This document shows positions 36,007 through 45,475 of a stretch of 64,000 bases of DNA, one piece after another. Position numbers and translations under genes: made by a program. Within the stretch, counting starts at the first letter, position 1, and each line of letters begins with the position of its first letter. Source of the DNA: DATBLE01 sp963808815. Its GTDB lineage: Bacteria > Actinomycetota > Thermoleophilia > Gaiellales > Gaiellaceae. The notes under the pieces were generated by a model that was not told the DNA's origin, did not search any database, and worked only from the letters and a program-made list of their open reading frames with translations. The stretch covers positions 1-64,000 of the forward strand of contig CAWEGI010000004.1 of assembly GCA_963808815.1 (NCBI GenBank). Reading direction: 5' to 3'.

Positions 36007-36750
36007 TCACGGCACCCAGGTCTCCGCCAGCGGCGTGACCTGCAGCTCGTGCGTCGCAGCGCGCGGTCCCTGGTCTGCCAGGAACACGACAGCGTCGGCG
36101 ACCTGGCGCGGGTCCGCCAGCGCGGCGGGGTCGACGCCCGGACGGCCACCGCCGGCGTAGGGCTCGATCCCGGCGTCGACGATCAGCAGCGCGACGTGGA
36201 TCCCGCGCTCGCGGAGCTCGAGCGCCGCCGCCTGAGTGATCGCACGCACCCCGAACGCGCCCGCCGCCCACAGCCCGCGGCCGGGCATGGCGCGCCGCGA
36301 CGACCCGCCCGTCACCTGGATCAACGTCACCGGCCGGTCCAGCGCCGCGACCGCGCCGCCCGCGCCCGAGAGGAACGCGAACGCCGAGCGCGCCGGCGCG
36401 ACCGACCAGCTGTCGAACGCGTCGGCAGCGGCATCGGCGATCGGGCCGCCGCCGAACGGGCCCGTCCGCGTCCCGCCGTACGCCGCGGCGGCGTTGACGA
36501 CGAGGTCCACGCCGCCGTGGGCCCGCGCGGCCTCCTCGACGGTCGCGCGCACGGCGGCCTGGTCGGTGATGTCGCTGCGCAGCGCGAGCGCGCCGGCTGC
36601 CGTGACGGCAGCGAGCGTCTCGTCCGATCGCGCCGCGCCCGCCACCTCCCAGCCCTGCGCGACGAGCGTCTCGATGATGGCCCGGCCCAGGTTGCGGGCC
36701 CCGAAGATCAGCGCGCTGCGGCCCGCGCCGCCGACAGTCGTATCGGTCAT
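36007..36750 (-). CDS. Degenerate SDR-family protein
   Basis: 247 aa with the SDR fold but altered motifs: the cofactor loop reads FGARNLGRA instead of TGxxxGxG, and the expected YxxxK position reads LWAAGAFGV, without tyrosine or lysine. LVVNAAAAYGG stands in for NNAG. The protein is very Ala/Gly-rich. It may bind a nucleotide without classical reduction. It lies four bases from the next gene upstream (36754), so the two are probably one operon. Confidence 0.7.
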   Translation of the reverse strand: MTDTTVGGAGRSALIFGARNLGRAIIETLVAQGWEVAGAARSDETLAAVTAAGALALRSDITDQAAVRATVEEAARAHGGVDLVVNAAAAYGGTRTGPFGGGPIADAAADAFDSWSVAPARSAFAFLSGAGGAVAALDRPVTLIQVTGGSSRRAMPGRGLWAAGAFGVRAITQAAALELRERGIHVALLIVDAGIEPYAGGGRPGVDPAALADPRQVADAVVFLADQGPRAATHELQVTPLAETWVP

Positions 36751-36753
36751 GGA

Positions 36754-37665
36754 CTACTCAATACACCATCGCGCCGAGGCAAGGTGCGCTGACAGGAACT
36801 GCCCGGCTCTGTCCAGTGCCGCGGCCGCTTCGTCGAGGATCGGGTAATAGGCCTGGAAGACGTGGGGCACCTGAGGGGTGATGTCGAGGATGACCTCGAC
36901 GTCGGCGGCGGCGGCTTGTTGCGCGAGGCGGACGGCGTCGTCGAGCAGAACCTCGTGAGTTCCGGCCTGGATGATCAGGGGCGGCAGGCCGGACAGGTCG
37001 GCGAATATCGGGCTGATGAGGCCAAGAGCGGCGTCCTGTCCCGCCGTATAGTCGGTGACCCTGGATTGGAGGGCTTCCGGGCTGAGCAGCGGGTCGACCT
37101 CGCGCCTGGTTTCCATGGTCGTCCCGGCCAGGGTGAGATCGGCATACGGTGACATGACGAAGGCCGCGGCCGGCAGAGGCAGCCCGTGATCGCGGGCGTT
37201 GACCAGGGTGGCGATGGCGAGTCCGCCGCCGGCGGACTCGCCCGCGAAGACGATGTCCGAAGGGGCGATGCCGTCGTGCAGGAGGGCTTCATAGGCCGCA
37301 AGAGCGTCGTCGACCGCTGCCGGATACGGGTGCTCGGGGGCGAGCCGGTAGTCGACGGAGATGACCTTGGCCTGCGTCCGCCGGCCGACCTGCGAGGCCA
37401 GGTCAGCGGCGAGGAAGGCGTCCCCCATCACGTACACGCCGCCGTGGAAGTAGAGAACAACGTGGCGAGGTTCGATTCCGTCGACGGTGATCTCGGCGGT
37501 TGGGACGCTGCCAAGTGCGGCCGCGGTCACGGTGACGTCGGCGGGCAGCGGCTGCGCCGACAGCAACTCCCGGAGCAGTCGCCGTTGCTCGTTGACATCG
37601 CTGCCGACGGGGAAGGCCGACTGTCGCAAGATTGCGTCGAGGGTCTCTCGCTGCTCGGTGCTCAC
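36754..37665 (-). CDS. Alpha/beta hydrolase, HSL-like esterase
   Basis: 303 aa. Oxyanion motif YFHGGVYVMGD, nucleophile elbow AGESAGGG, acid region LIIQAGTHEVLLDDAV and the catalytic histidine in VPHVFQAYYP are those of hormone-sensitive-lipase-type esterases. ATG 37665 starts at MSTEQRETL. Cytosolic esterase for short-chain or xenobiotic esters, probably cotranscribed with the SDR-like gene downstream. Confidence 0.88.
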   Translation of the reverse strand: MSTEQRETLDAILRQSAFPVGSDVNEQRRLLRELLSAQPLPADVTVTAAALGSVPTAEITVDGIEPRHVVLYFHGGVYVMGDAFLAADLASQVGRRTQAKVISVDYRLAPEHPYPAAVDDALAAYEALLHDGIAPSDIVFAGESAGGGLAIATLVNARDHGLPLPAAAFVMSPYADLTLAGTTMETRREVDPLLSPEALQSRVTDYTAGQDAALGLISPIFADLSGLPPLIIQAGTHEVLLDDAVRLAQQAAAADVEVILDITPQVPHVFQAYYPILDEAAAALDRAGQFLSAHLASARWCIE

Positions 37666-38129
37666 GGAGGATCTCCCTTCGGTTGTGTTGGTTTGGCGGC
37701 GCTCCAGGCCGCGCCATTCAGCGTCGGCTTCACGGTCCTGCCTTCTCGATCAGCTCGGCGACCTCGGCGGGGTGGGTGACCATCGCGACGTGGCTCGACG
37801 GGATCTCGATCGTGTTCGCGCCTTCCCGGCGACCCCGCCGCGCCCCTCGCTTTAGCGGCCTGGCCACACCAACTGTCCACTGGCGGATTGCGAACCGCCG
37901 CCGCCTCGCAGCACACTCGTCCCGTCGACGTGTGTTGGAGGAGACAATGAGCGTTCCGGAGCAAGCGATGTCGATCCCCACTGCCACCTGGCAGGGCTGA
38001 TGACGAGCTGAAACGCTATCTCTCGGGTCGTGTGACACGCATACGCCGCTGCGAGCCGACTCCTCACAGGCAAACTCTCGCAAGTCATTGCAGGTTGGAG
38101 TCGCCGTCGAGGGGGTGGGACCGAGACGG
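37666..38129 (-). pseudogene. Gap with alpha/beta hydrolase tail remnant
   Basis: Within this 464-base stretch, 37730-37822 on the minus strand reads NTIEIPSSHVAMVTHPAEVAELI, the last 30 residues of an alpha/beta hydrolase with its catalytic histidine. No more of the gene is present. The rest of the gap shows no gene. Confidence 0.45.
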
Positions 38130-38600
38130 ATGAGCGTGCGCGCTGCGGGACCAGATACCGAAAGGGTGGCCAACGCGCCGCGGGTGCTCCTTGGACGCGA
38201 TCGAGACCTGGCCGAGCTCTACGCGCTGGTCGACGGAATCGAGGACCGCGGCGGTGCCCTCGTCGTTCGCGGTGAGGCTGGAATCGGCAAGTCCGCCTTG
38301 CTGGCGGCTGCAAGGGAACGGGCGTTGGACCGAGGAGTTACGGTCGTGTCCACAGCGAGTGCGCTTTCGGAGGCCCAGCTTGCCTTTGCGGGCCTTCACC
38401 AGCTCCCCTCGAAACGGCGTTCGGCATTGCCGAGGGCGACGCGCCTGACCTGTTCCTGATCGGCCTCGCGACGCTCGGGCTCGTCGCAGAACGGTCGGCG
38501 GAGACACCGCTTCTCTTCGTGGTCGATGACGCACACTGGCTGGACCGGCCTTCCTCCGAGGTGCTCGGGTTCGTGGCGCGGCGGGTCGAATCGGATCCGG
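38130..38600 (+). pseudogene. LuxR-type AAA regulator, N-terminal remnant
   Basis: From ATG 38130 it reads VLLGRDRDLAELYALVDGIE and the Walker A VVRGEAGIGKSALLAAA, then, with a frame change or small deletion near 38405, FVVDDAHWLDRPSSEVLGFVARR (Walker B). This is the start of a LuxR-type ATPase regulator of 850 or more residues, cut after about 155. At 38600 it joins directly to an unrelated gene tail. Confidence 0.6.
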
Positions 38601-38601
38601 C

Positions 38602-38889
38602 CTTCTCCCCGCCGGCGCGCACTACGTCAAGGCGTTCGGGAGCCTCGGCGCCGACCAGCTCGCGACCGGTGCGAACCACGAGCCGCGAGTCGTTCTCTTC
38701 TACGCCACCGACGACGATGCTGCGGAGGCGACCGCCCAACGCCTCATCAGGGCAGCCGGCTTCGAGCCGCTGAAGGTGGGAGGCGTCTCCGACGCGGGTC
38801 GAATCGAGGGCCCAGACGGCGAGCTCCAGGGACGGATCCTCGATCTCGACGAGGCGCGGGCAACCATCGCAACGGAAGGAGTGAACGGC
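38602..38889 (+). pseudogene. NADPH:F420-reductase-like protein, C-terminal remnant
   Basis: LLPAGAHYVKAFGSLGADQLA, then VVLFYATDDDAAEATAQRLI and AGFEPLKVGGVSDAGRI match the C-terminal half of F420-dependent NADP reductase-like proteins. About 95 residues. It begins at the junction with the LuxR remnant and runs without a stop to the next start at 38890. A nearly complete relative is at 41037. Confidence 0.55.
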
Positions 38890-39853
38890 ATGAGCACAAC
38901 CGAGACGCCCACCCTGCCGGACTACGCGCCGGTCCCGCGCTCGGCTCTCGGCCCGGCCCTCAACGAGCAGGGCTACTACGTCGGCCGCGTCGAGCGGAAC
39001 CTCTACTGGGTCACCGACGGCACCTACCAGTCGGCGTTCCTGACGACCTCGGACGGCGTCGTCCTGCTCGACGCGCCGCCGACGATCGGCAACAACATCC
39101 AGCGCGCGATCGACGAGATCGCCGCCGCCAACGGCGTCAGCAACAAGGTCGACGTACCTCATCTACTCGCACCACCACGCCGACCACGTCGGCGCGGCCT
39201 CGCTGTTCGACAAGAACGTCACCCGCATCGGGCACGAGGAGACGCGGCGGCTCCTGCTCCGCGACGACGACCCGGCGCAGGCCGCCGAACGAGGAGACGT
39301 TCCAGGACCACCGCACCCTCGAGATCGGCGGCGAGCGGATCGACCTCGCCTGGCACGGCGCCAACCACTCGCCCGACAACATCCTCATCCACCTGCCCGA
39401 CCACGACACGCTGATGCTCATCGACATCGTCAATCCGGGCTGGGTGCCGATCTACCAGTCCAACCTGAGCGAGGACATCCCCGGCTACATCGAGGCGCCG
39501 GCGAACGCGCTCGCCTACCCGTGGAAGCACTTCATCGGCGGCCACAACGGCCGGCTCGGCACGCGGGACGACGTCGACGCTGCACCAGCAGTACATGGCG
39601 GACATCGCCGAGAGCTCCAGGAAGGCGATCGACACCGTCGACCCGACGCCCTACTTCGTGAAGTACGGCGAGAACTTCTGGGCGGCGCTCAAGGGCTACC
39701 TCGACGAGATCGCCGCCACCGACGGCCGCGCCCGTGATCGAGAAGTACACCGGCGTGCTGGCGGCCGCCGACGTGTTCACCGAGAGCACGACGTTCCAGG
39801 TGATGCAGTCGATCCGCCTCGACCTCGGCTACGGCTCGCAGGTGCACCCCTGA
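38890..39853 (+). CDS. MBL-fold metallo-hydrolase (four frame breaks)
   Basis: About 319 aa after four +1 corrections (near 39152, 39285, 39583, 39730). MSTTETPTLPDYAPVPRSA opens the gene after a GGAAGGAGTG ribosome-binding site; LLDAPPTIGNNIQRAIDEIA is followed by the metal motif YSHHHADHVGA, then WHGANHSPDNILIHLPDH, LMLIDIVNPGW and FIGGHNGRLGT. The metal ligands are intact, so the enzyme is probably functional and the breaks are sequence errors. Hydrolase of unknown substrate, perhaps a quinolone- or lactone-type ester. Confidence 0.75.
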
Positions 39854-40378
39854 TGGCCAGCCTCCGTACGCGACCCGGTCGGCGACCACCTGCTACGCCG
39901 CACGACGCGCACTCATCGTGATCGACTACCAGCCGTCGCAGTTCGCTCCGCTCGATGGACCGTGCTTCGAGAGCATCTTCACGAACGCGATCCGGAGCGT
40001 CGCTTCGGAGGACGATCGCACGCAACTACACGGAACGGGACGTGACCTGGACCGTGCCCGGACTGGCGACTACGCAAGGGCATGAAGCCATCGACCGACG
40101 ACGCCAACGCGCAGAAGCCGCCGACCGCATCGCCGGGTTTTGTGCTTCGAGCGCCGCGTGCGACCGGTCGCACGTCAGACCGCGATCTGGGCCTTCCTCG
40201 CGTTCAACCTGGGAGCGCTACGACGAAGCAGACGTCGACGCGATCGGCGGCACCGGCGTCGACGCATCGGCTGGCTCGGTGCGTCGACCAGGCCGGATCG
40301 CCCGTCGTGGTCGCACTCGCCTTGAGCTCAGCGCGACTGGGCCGACGGGAGGGAGAATCCCGAGGTAATCGAGCGTCG
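39854..40378. other. 525-base scrambled stretch with isochorismatase-like start
   Basis: At 39909-39946 the plus strand reads ALIVIDYQPSQFA, the first strand of isochorismatase-type hydrolases, and then loses similarity. Further short protein-like pieces (TERDVTWTVPGLAT near 40045; AIWAFLAFNL and ERYDEADVDAIGG near 40180-40250) cannot be placed. It looks like pieces of more than one gene or a badly resolved region. Confidence 0.35.
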
Positions 40379-41037
40379 TCACACCGATCCCCGCAAGCGA
40401 GCCCGCGCTCGCCGATCCGAAGGCGCGCGAGTTCCTCCGGAAGGCGGACCCGGTGCTCGCGCGCGCTGATCGACGCGCGGCCCGGACTTCCGGCCGCGCG
40501 CCTGGATGGACGAGCTTCCTCCGCTCGACGCCTTCGGGACGCTCGTCTTCCAGGTCGCGGGCCAGCAGCTGTCGGTCGCCTCGACGCGGGCGATCGTCTC
40601 GCATCTGCAGGAGCGATTCGGCGGGCATATGCCGTCGCCGGCCGAGCTGCTCGCGGCGGATCCGCAGGTGCTGCGCGACAGCGGCTTCTCGGCTCGAAAG
40701 GGCGAGACGTTGCGCGCGCTCGCGGAGAGGTTCGTCGACGGACGCCTGAGCGACGAGGCGCTCTCGCGCATGACCGACGACGAGGTCGAGGCAACCCTGA
40801 CCGAGGTGTCCGGAATCGGGCTGTGGACGGCGCGCGGCTTCCTGCTCGTCGCGCTCGACCGGCCCGACGTCTTCCTCTCGGGCGACCTCGCGCTCCGGCG
40901 CGCGATCCAACGAGCGTACGGCTTCGACCACCTTCCGACCGAAGACGAAGTGGCTCGAGGTGTCGGATCGCTGGCGGCCGTATCGGAGCCTTGCCGTCGA
41001 GCTACCTGTTCGCATCCGAATACGACGGAGGAGCTGA
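40379..41037 (+). CDS. AlkA-like DNA glycosylase (several frame breaks)
   Basis: About 215 aa after four +1 corrections (near 40467, 40492, 40953, 41003). It reads PALADPKAREFLRKADPVLA, DAFGTLVFQVAGQQLSVAST, LTEVSGIGLWTARGFLLVAL (the helix-hairpin-helix) and LSGDLALRRAIQRAYG with the catalytic aspartate, as in AlkA/3-methyladenine glycosylase II. The start codon is not clear. It removes alkylated bases from DNA in base-excision repair. Its end overlaps the start of the next gene (TGATG). Confidence 0.7.
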
Positions 41038-41628
41038 TGAACCCAGTGACCGGACCTCGTCGGCATCATCGGCGCCGGCCGGCTCGGACAGGCGATGGCG
41101 CGGACCGCACTGCGCGCCGGCCGCTCGGTCGTGATCGCCAACAGCCGCGGCCCGGAATCGCTGACGTCGGTGGTCTCGGCGCTCGGCGACGGCGTCTCGG
41201 CAGGGACGGTGGACGAGGCTGCAGCGGCCGGCATCGTCGTCATCGCCGTGCCCTGGGACCGCGTGCCCGAGGCCGTGCAGGGCCTCGACTGGAACGGTCA
41301 GGTCGTCATCGACGCGACCAACGACTGGGCCGCCGACGATCTCGAACGGGAGGACGTCGAGCGAGATCGTCGCCGACCTCGTCGCCGGCGCGCGCGTCGT
41401 GAAGGCCGCGAACACGCTCGGCGCCGACGTGCTCGGCTCGGACCCGCACGAGGCCGGCGGCCGGCGCGTGATCTTCCTCTCCGGCGACGACGCCGACGCG
41501 AAAGCGGAGGTGATCGCGCTGTTCGAGGATGCAGGCTTCGCCGCCATCGACCTCGGCGACCTGGCACGGGCGGCGCGATGCAGCAGATCCACCACCCGCT
41601 CGCCGGCGTCAACCTGATCCGACTCTGA
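41037..41628 (+). CDS. NADPH:F420-reductase-like NAD(P)-binding protein (three frame breaks)
   Basis: About 196 aa after +1 changes near 41055 and 41361 and a -1 near 41570. It begins MNPVT and continues LVGIIGAGRLGQAMARTAL (Rossmann loop), SVVIANSRGPESL, VVIDATNDW, VVKAANTLGADVL and ends GAMQQIHHPLAGVNLIRL. These motifs are those of F420-dependent NADP reductase-like proteins. It overlaps the glycosylase stop and is followed by a SnoaL-like gene and an LLM flavoprotein, which could use the reduced F420. Confidence 0.7.
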
Positions 41629-41640
41629 GGAGCGTTAGCG

Positions 41641-42118
41641 ATGGCCGTCCACACCGAACTCACGCCGTCCGAGGCCGCCGACCGCCTCGCCCTCCGCGAA
41701 CTGTTCGACGCCTACGCCCACTGCGCCGACCGGCGCGACGCCGAGGGTCAGAAGGCGCTCTTCACCGCCGACACCCGCTTCGCCGTCTACATGGACGGCG
41801 AGGGCAGCGAGCCGACATACGTGCTCGAAGGACGAGAGGCACTCACGCCGGTGTTCGCCGATCTGAATCGCTACGAGGCGACGACCCACTTCAACGGCCA
41901 GAGCACGGTCACCCTCGACGGCGACCGCGCCACCGGCGAGAGCTACACGATCGCCCACCACGTCTTCACCGAAGACGGCAACCGCAAGATCATGATCGCC
42001 TCGCTCCGCTACCTCGACACCTTCGCCAAGATCGACGGCAGCTGGTACTTCGCCGAACGCGAATCTCATCCTCGACTGGAGCGAGACGCGTCCCCTAGGG
42101 GGACAAACGCCGGGCTGA
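41641..42118 (+). CDS. SnoaL-like (NTF2-fold) protein (one frame break)
   Basis: About 158 aa. ALRELFDAYAHCADRRDAEGQ, FTADTRFAVYMDGEGSEP, VLEGREAL and YTIAHHVFTEDGNRK show an NTF2-like SnoaL fold with an aspartate and histidine in the pocket. A one-base insertion near 42063 separates FAER from the natural end NLILDWSETRPL and the TGA at 42118. ATG 41641 follows GAGGAG. Possibly an isomerase or hydratase for a small hydrophobic compound. It is 12 bases from the reductase-like gene upstream. Confidence 0.7.
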
Positions 42119-42166
42119 GGTGTTCTCGCCGAGAATAGTTGCGGGCTCAACAACGTTAGGTGATGT

Positions 42167-43231
42167 ATGGATCTTGGCCTCGTCACCTTCGCCGACTTAG
42201 CGGCGCGGTGTCAGCCCGGAGCAGCGGATGCGGGACCTGCTCGAGGAGGCGCGTCTCGCGGACGAGCTCGGCCTCGAGCTCTTCGCAGTCGGCGAGCACC
42301 ACCGCCCCGACTACCTCGTCTCCTCGCCGGCGACGGCGCTGGCCGCAATCGCCGCTCAGACGAACCGGATCCGGTTGTCGAGCGCCGTCACCGTTCTCTC
42401 CTCCGACGATCCGGTGCGCGTGTTCCAGCAGTTCGCCCACGTCGACCTCATCTCCGGCAGGCCGCGCGGAGATCATGGCCGGACGCGGCTCGTTCACCGA
42501 GTCGTTCCCGCTCTTCGGCTACGCCCTCGACGACTACGACGAGCTGTTCGCCGAGAAGCTCGAGCTGCTGTTGGCGATCCGAGACTCGGAACGCGTCACC
42601 TGGCACGGCAAGCATCGCGCACCGCTCGAGGACCTAGCCGTGTGGCCGCGGCCGGTCCAGAATCCGCTGCCGATCTGGATCGCGGTCGGCGGGACGCCGC
42701 AATCGGTCGTTCGCGCGGCCGTACTCGGGCTGCCCCTGACGCTGGCGATCATCGGAGGTGAGACGGCAGCGGTTCCGCGCCTTCGTCGACCTCTACCGCC
42801 GCGTCTGGACCGAGGCCGGTCACGAGGGAGAGCCGCGCATCGCGATCAACACGCACGCCTTCGTCGCCGACAGCGAGCACGCCGCCGACGCCGCCTTCGC
42901 CGGCAGCTACCTGGAGCTGATGAACCGGATCGGCCGCGAGCGAGGCTGGCCACCGTCGGGCAGAGCCGAATACGAGGCGCTGAAGTCGCCACGCGGTCCG
43001 CTCGCCCTCGGCTCGCCCGAGCAGGTGGTCGAGAAGATCGTTTCTGTCCACGACCTCTTCCAGCCGGAGCGATACCTGGCCCACATGAGCATCGGCGCTG
43101 TCCCCCATCGCGAGGTGATGCGGGCTATCGAGCTGTTTGGAACCAAGGTCGCCGAGCGTGTGACCGCCGAGTTGCGTGGGCGGCCGACTACCCGGCGTTG
43201 TGGTTCAGGGAGGCGATCCAGCCCGCCGTAA
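42167..43231 (+). CDS. LLM-class flavin/F420-dependent oxidoreductase (three frame breaks)
   Basis: About 353 aa after +1 corrections near 42209, 42463 and 42758. MDLGLVTFADL starts the barrel; LADELGLELFAVGEHHRPDYL, IRLSSAVTVLSSDDPVRVFQQF, AGRGSFTESFPLFGY and IAVGGTPQSVVRAA are the luciferase-like monooxygenase signatures, and VMRAIELFGTKVAERV ends it. A relative of the intact gene at 59932. With the F420-reductase-like and SnoaL-like genes upstream it forms a plausible four-gene redox operon. Confidence 0.75.
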
Positions 43232-43252
43232 ATGGAGTCGAACAAAGGACCT
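43232..43252 (+). repeat. Dispersed 20-bp motif, copy B
   Basis: ATGGAGTCGAACAAAGGACC(T), near the end of the LLM gene and 140 bases before the ABC ATPase start. See copies at 13275 and 46275. Confidence 0.5.
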
Positions 43253-43392
43253 CGAGTAGCGCTGCGAGCGATCGCGTGAGTTCGATCGTCTCCTCGAGAG
43301 CTGGGACGGGCGGGGGTTCTTGCGCGTTGCTCTTGCGTTAAGAACGATGTTGGAGGCGGCCGGTCAGCTTTCGGTTCTCCTACGCTGAACTG

Positions 43393-44322
43393 ATGATCGA
43401 GGCTGGCGGCCTTACGAAGGACTACGGCGACAAGCGTGCGGTCGATGCTCTGACTTTTGCGGTTCGGCCGGGGATCGTCACCGGCTTCCTTGGCCCGAAT
43501 GGGTCGGGGAAGTCGACGACGATGCGGCTGATTCTCGGCCTGGACGCGCCGACTGCCGGCGACGTGACCGTGAACGGCAAGCACTACCGTGATCATCGTG
43601 CGCCTCTTCACGAGGTGGGCGCGTTGCTGGAGGCGCGGTCGGTCCACACGGGCCGTTCGGCGTACAACCATTTGCTCGCGCTCGCGCAGACGCATGGCAT
43701 CGGGAAGCGGCGGGTCGAGGAGTTGATCGATCTCGTCGGCCTACATGAGGTCGCGCGGAAGCGCGCAGGCAGTTTCTCGCTGGGTATGGGGCAGCGGCTG
43801 GGGATCGCCAGCGCGTTGCTTGGTGATCCGTCGACGCTGCTGCTCGACGAGCCGGCGAACGGGCTCGATCCGGAGGGGATTCACTGGATGCGCAACCTGC
43901 TCAGGGGTCTCGCAGCGGAGGGCCGGACTGTGTTCGTCTCCTCGCATCTGATGAGTGAGATGGCGCTGACCGCTGATCACCTGATCGTGATCGGCCGCGG
44001 CCGGTTGATTGCCGACAAGAGCGTGGAGGACTTCGTTCGCCGTGCCTCGCAGAAGCTCGTGCGCGTCCGCTCGCCGCAGGCCGTCCGGCTGCGGGAACTC
44101 GTCTACGGGAACGACGTCACGGTCACGAGCATCGAGCCTGAGCTACTGGAAATCGCCGGCCTGTCCGCCGAGGAGATCGGCGAGACGGCCGCAGCCAACC
44201 GGATCACGTTGCACGAGCTGACCCCGCAGCAGGCGTCGCTGGAGGAGGCGTTCATGACGCTCACCGCCGAGGATGTCGAGTTCAAGACGACCGAGCAGCT
44301 CGCGGCAGGAGTGGCAGCGTGA
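43393..44322 (+). CDS. ABC exporter ATP-binding protein
   Basis: 309 aa. Walker A GPNGSGKSTT, signature FSLGMGQRLGIASAL (LGMGQ type of drug/antibiotic exporters), Walker B LLLDEPANGLDPEG, switch histidine SSHLMSEM. A C-terminal about 80-residue regulatory extension as in actinobacterial DrrA/NatA-type ATPases follows. GTGA overlap with the permease. Confidence 0.9.
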   Translation: MIEAGGLTKDYGDKRAVDALTFAVRPGIVTGFLGPNGSGKSTTMRLILGLDAPTAGDVTVNGKHYRDHRAPLHEVGALLEARSVHTGRSAYNHLLALAQTHGIGKRRVEELIDLVGLHEVARKRAGSFSLGMGQRLGIASALLGDPSTLLLDEPANGLDPEGIHWMRNLLRGLAAEGRTVFVSSHLMSEMALTADHLIVIGRGRLIADKSVEDFVRRASQKLVRVRSPQAVRLRELVYGNDVTVTSIEPELLEIAGLSAEEIGETAAANRITLHELTPQQASLEEAFMTLTAEDVEFKTTEQLAAGVAA

Positions 44323-45146
44323 GCGCAGTCGCAGCGGTCGAGGTGCCGCGCCTGGAGCGGACAGGCGGCTTGACGCAGGCCCGGGTCGCGCTGTCCGAGT
44401 GGACGAAGCTGCACTCGCTGCGGTCGACTCGATGGTCGCTGCTCGTCGCGGTGGTGCTGGCGATCGGTCTGCCGGCCCTCTTCGCGGCGGTCACGTCGTC
44501 TCATTGGGGGCAAATGAGTCTGCACGACCGCGCCGACCGTCACCCGCTCGATATCGCGCTCGCCGGCGTGAACGTGGCGCAGCTCGCGATCGCCGTGCTC
44601 GGCGTGCTCGTGATCACGGGCGAGTACTCGACCGGGATGATCCGTGCGTCGTTCACCGCCGTGCCAAAACGGCTACCCGTCCTTTGGGCGAAGATCGCCG
44701 TCTACGGCGCGGTTGCCTTCGCGCTGATGCTGCCCTCGGTCCTGATCGCATTCTTCGCGAGTCAGGCAATTCTCTCGAAGCACAACATCCTTCAGATCTC
44801 GTTCTCGCACCCGGGCGTTGCCCGGTCGGTGTTCGGCGGGGCCGGCTACCTCGTTCTGATCGGCATCTTCGCGCTCGCCGTTGGCGCGATCGTCCGCAAC
44901 ACCGCTGGGGGAATCGCCGCCTTCGCCGCGCTCTTCTTCGTGATCCCGCCGCTGATGAACATCCTCCCGTCGAGCTGGAACAACGCAATATCTCCATACC
45001 TGCCCGACGCAGCTGGGCGCCGCATGTTCTCTCTCCAGACCGGGGCTCACGATCTCCACCCGTGGCCCGGATTCCTGCTCTTCCTCGGCTACACGGTGCT
45101 GGCGGTGGCGATCGCCGCAGTGCTGCTCGTGCGCAGGGACACCTAG
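44319..45146 (+). CDS. ABC exporter permease
   Basis: 275 aa with six membrane segments. LSEWTKLHSLRSTRWSLLV near the N terminus and ITGEYSTGMIRASFTAVPKR are typical of ABC-2 permeases for export of small molecules or of bacterial resistance pumps. GTG 44319 overlaps the ATPase stop. No regulator lies beside it; substrate unknown. Confidence 0.88.
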   Translation: MSAVAAVEVPRLERTGGLTQARVALSEWTKLHSLRSTRWSLLVAVVLAIGLPALFAAVTSSHWGQMSLHDRADRHPLDIALAGVNVAQLAIAVLGVLVITGEYSTGMIRASFTAVPKRLPVLWAKIAVYGAVAFALMLPSVLIAFFASQAILSKHNILQISFSHPGVARSVFGGAGYLVLIGIFALAVGAIVRNTAGGIAAFAALFFVIPPLMNILPSSWNNAISPYLPDAAGRRMFSLQTGAHDLHPWPGFLLFLGYTVLAVAIAAVLLVRRDT

Positions 45147-45271
45147 AAGTACACCCAGCCGCCTCGCGACGACGGGATCACGCCCGCTCCTGAGCCTGCT
45201 TCGGATGAGTCGCCGTCCGTCTCGGGCGTGCGCATCGACACAGAACGGCGAGCGACCGCCGCCGTGCCGGG

Positions 45272-45475
45272 TCAGCCGGAGTTGCGCGTGGCTCGGCGGA
45301 GCGACTCGGCGAGGAGTCCGAGCACGGCGAGCGGGAGGAGCCACCAGGCGGCGAGGCCTTCGTGCACGAGCAGCGCGCACAGCCCCAGTGCGACGGCGAG
45401 TCCGGCCGCGATCCGCCAGTCGTCGCCGACGACGAACTCCCACCAGAAACGGGCGAACACCTTGACCCGCCTCAT
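45272..45475 (-). CDS. Small two-helix membrane protein
   Basis: 67 aa: KVFARFWWEFVVGDDWRIAAG, then hydrophobic helices LAVALGLCALLVHEGL and AAWWLLPLAVLGLLAESL. ATG 45475 overlaps the stop of the COG4280-type gene (ATGA), so it is the second gene of a two-gene operon and probably a partner of that membrane protein. Confidence 0.65.
   Translation of the reverse strand: MRRVKVFARFWWEFVVGDDWRIAAGLAVALGLCALLVHEGLAAWWLLPLAVLGLLAESLRRATRNSG

Noticed and set aside
41037..41628. F420-reductase-like gene as a shortened copy of the tail at 38602
   Set aside because: It has its own complete Rossmann start and normal ending; the two are separate loci.
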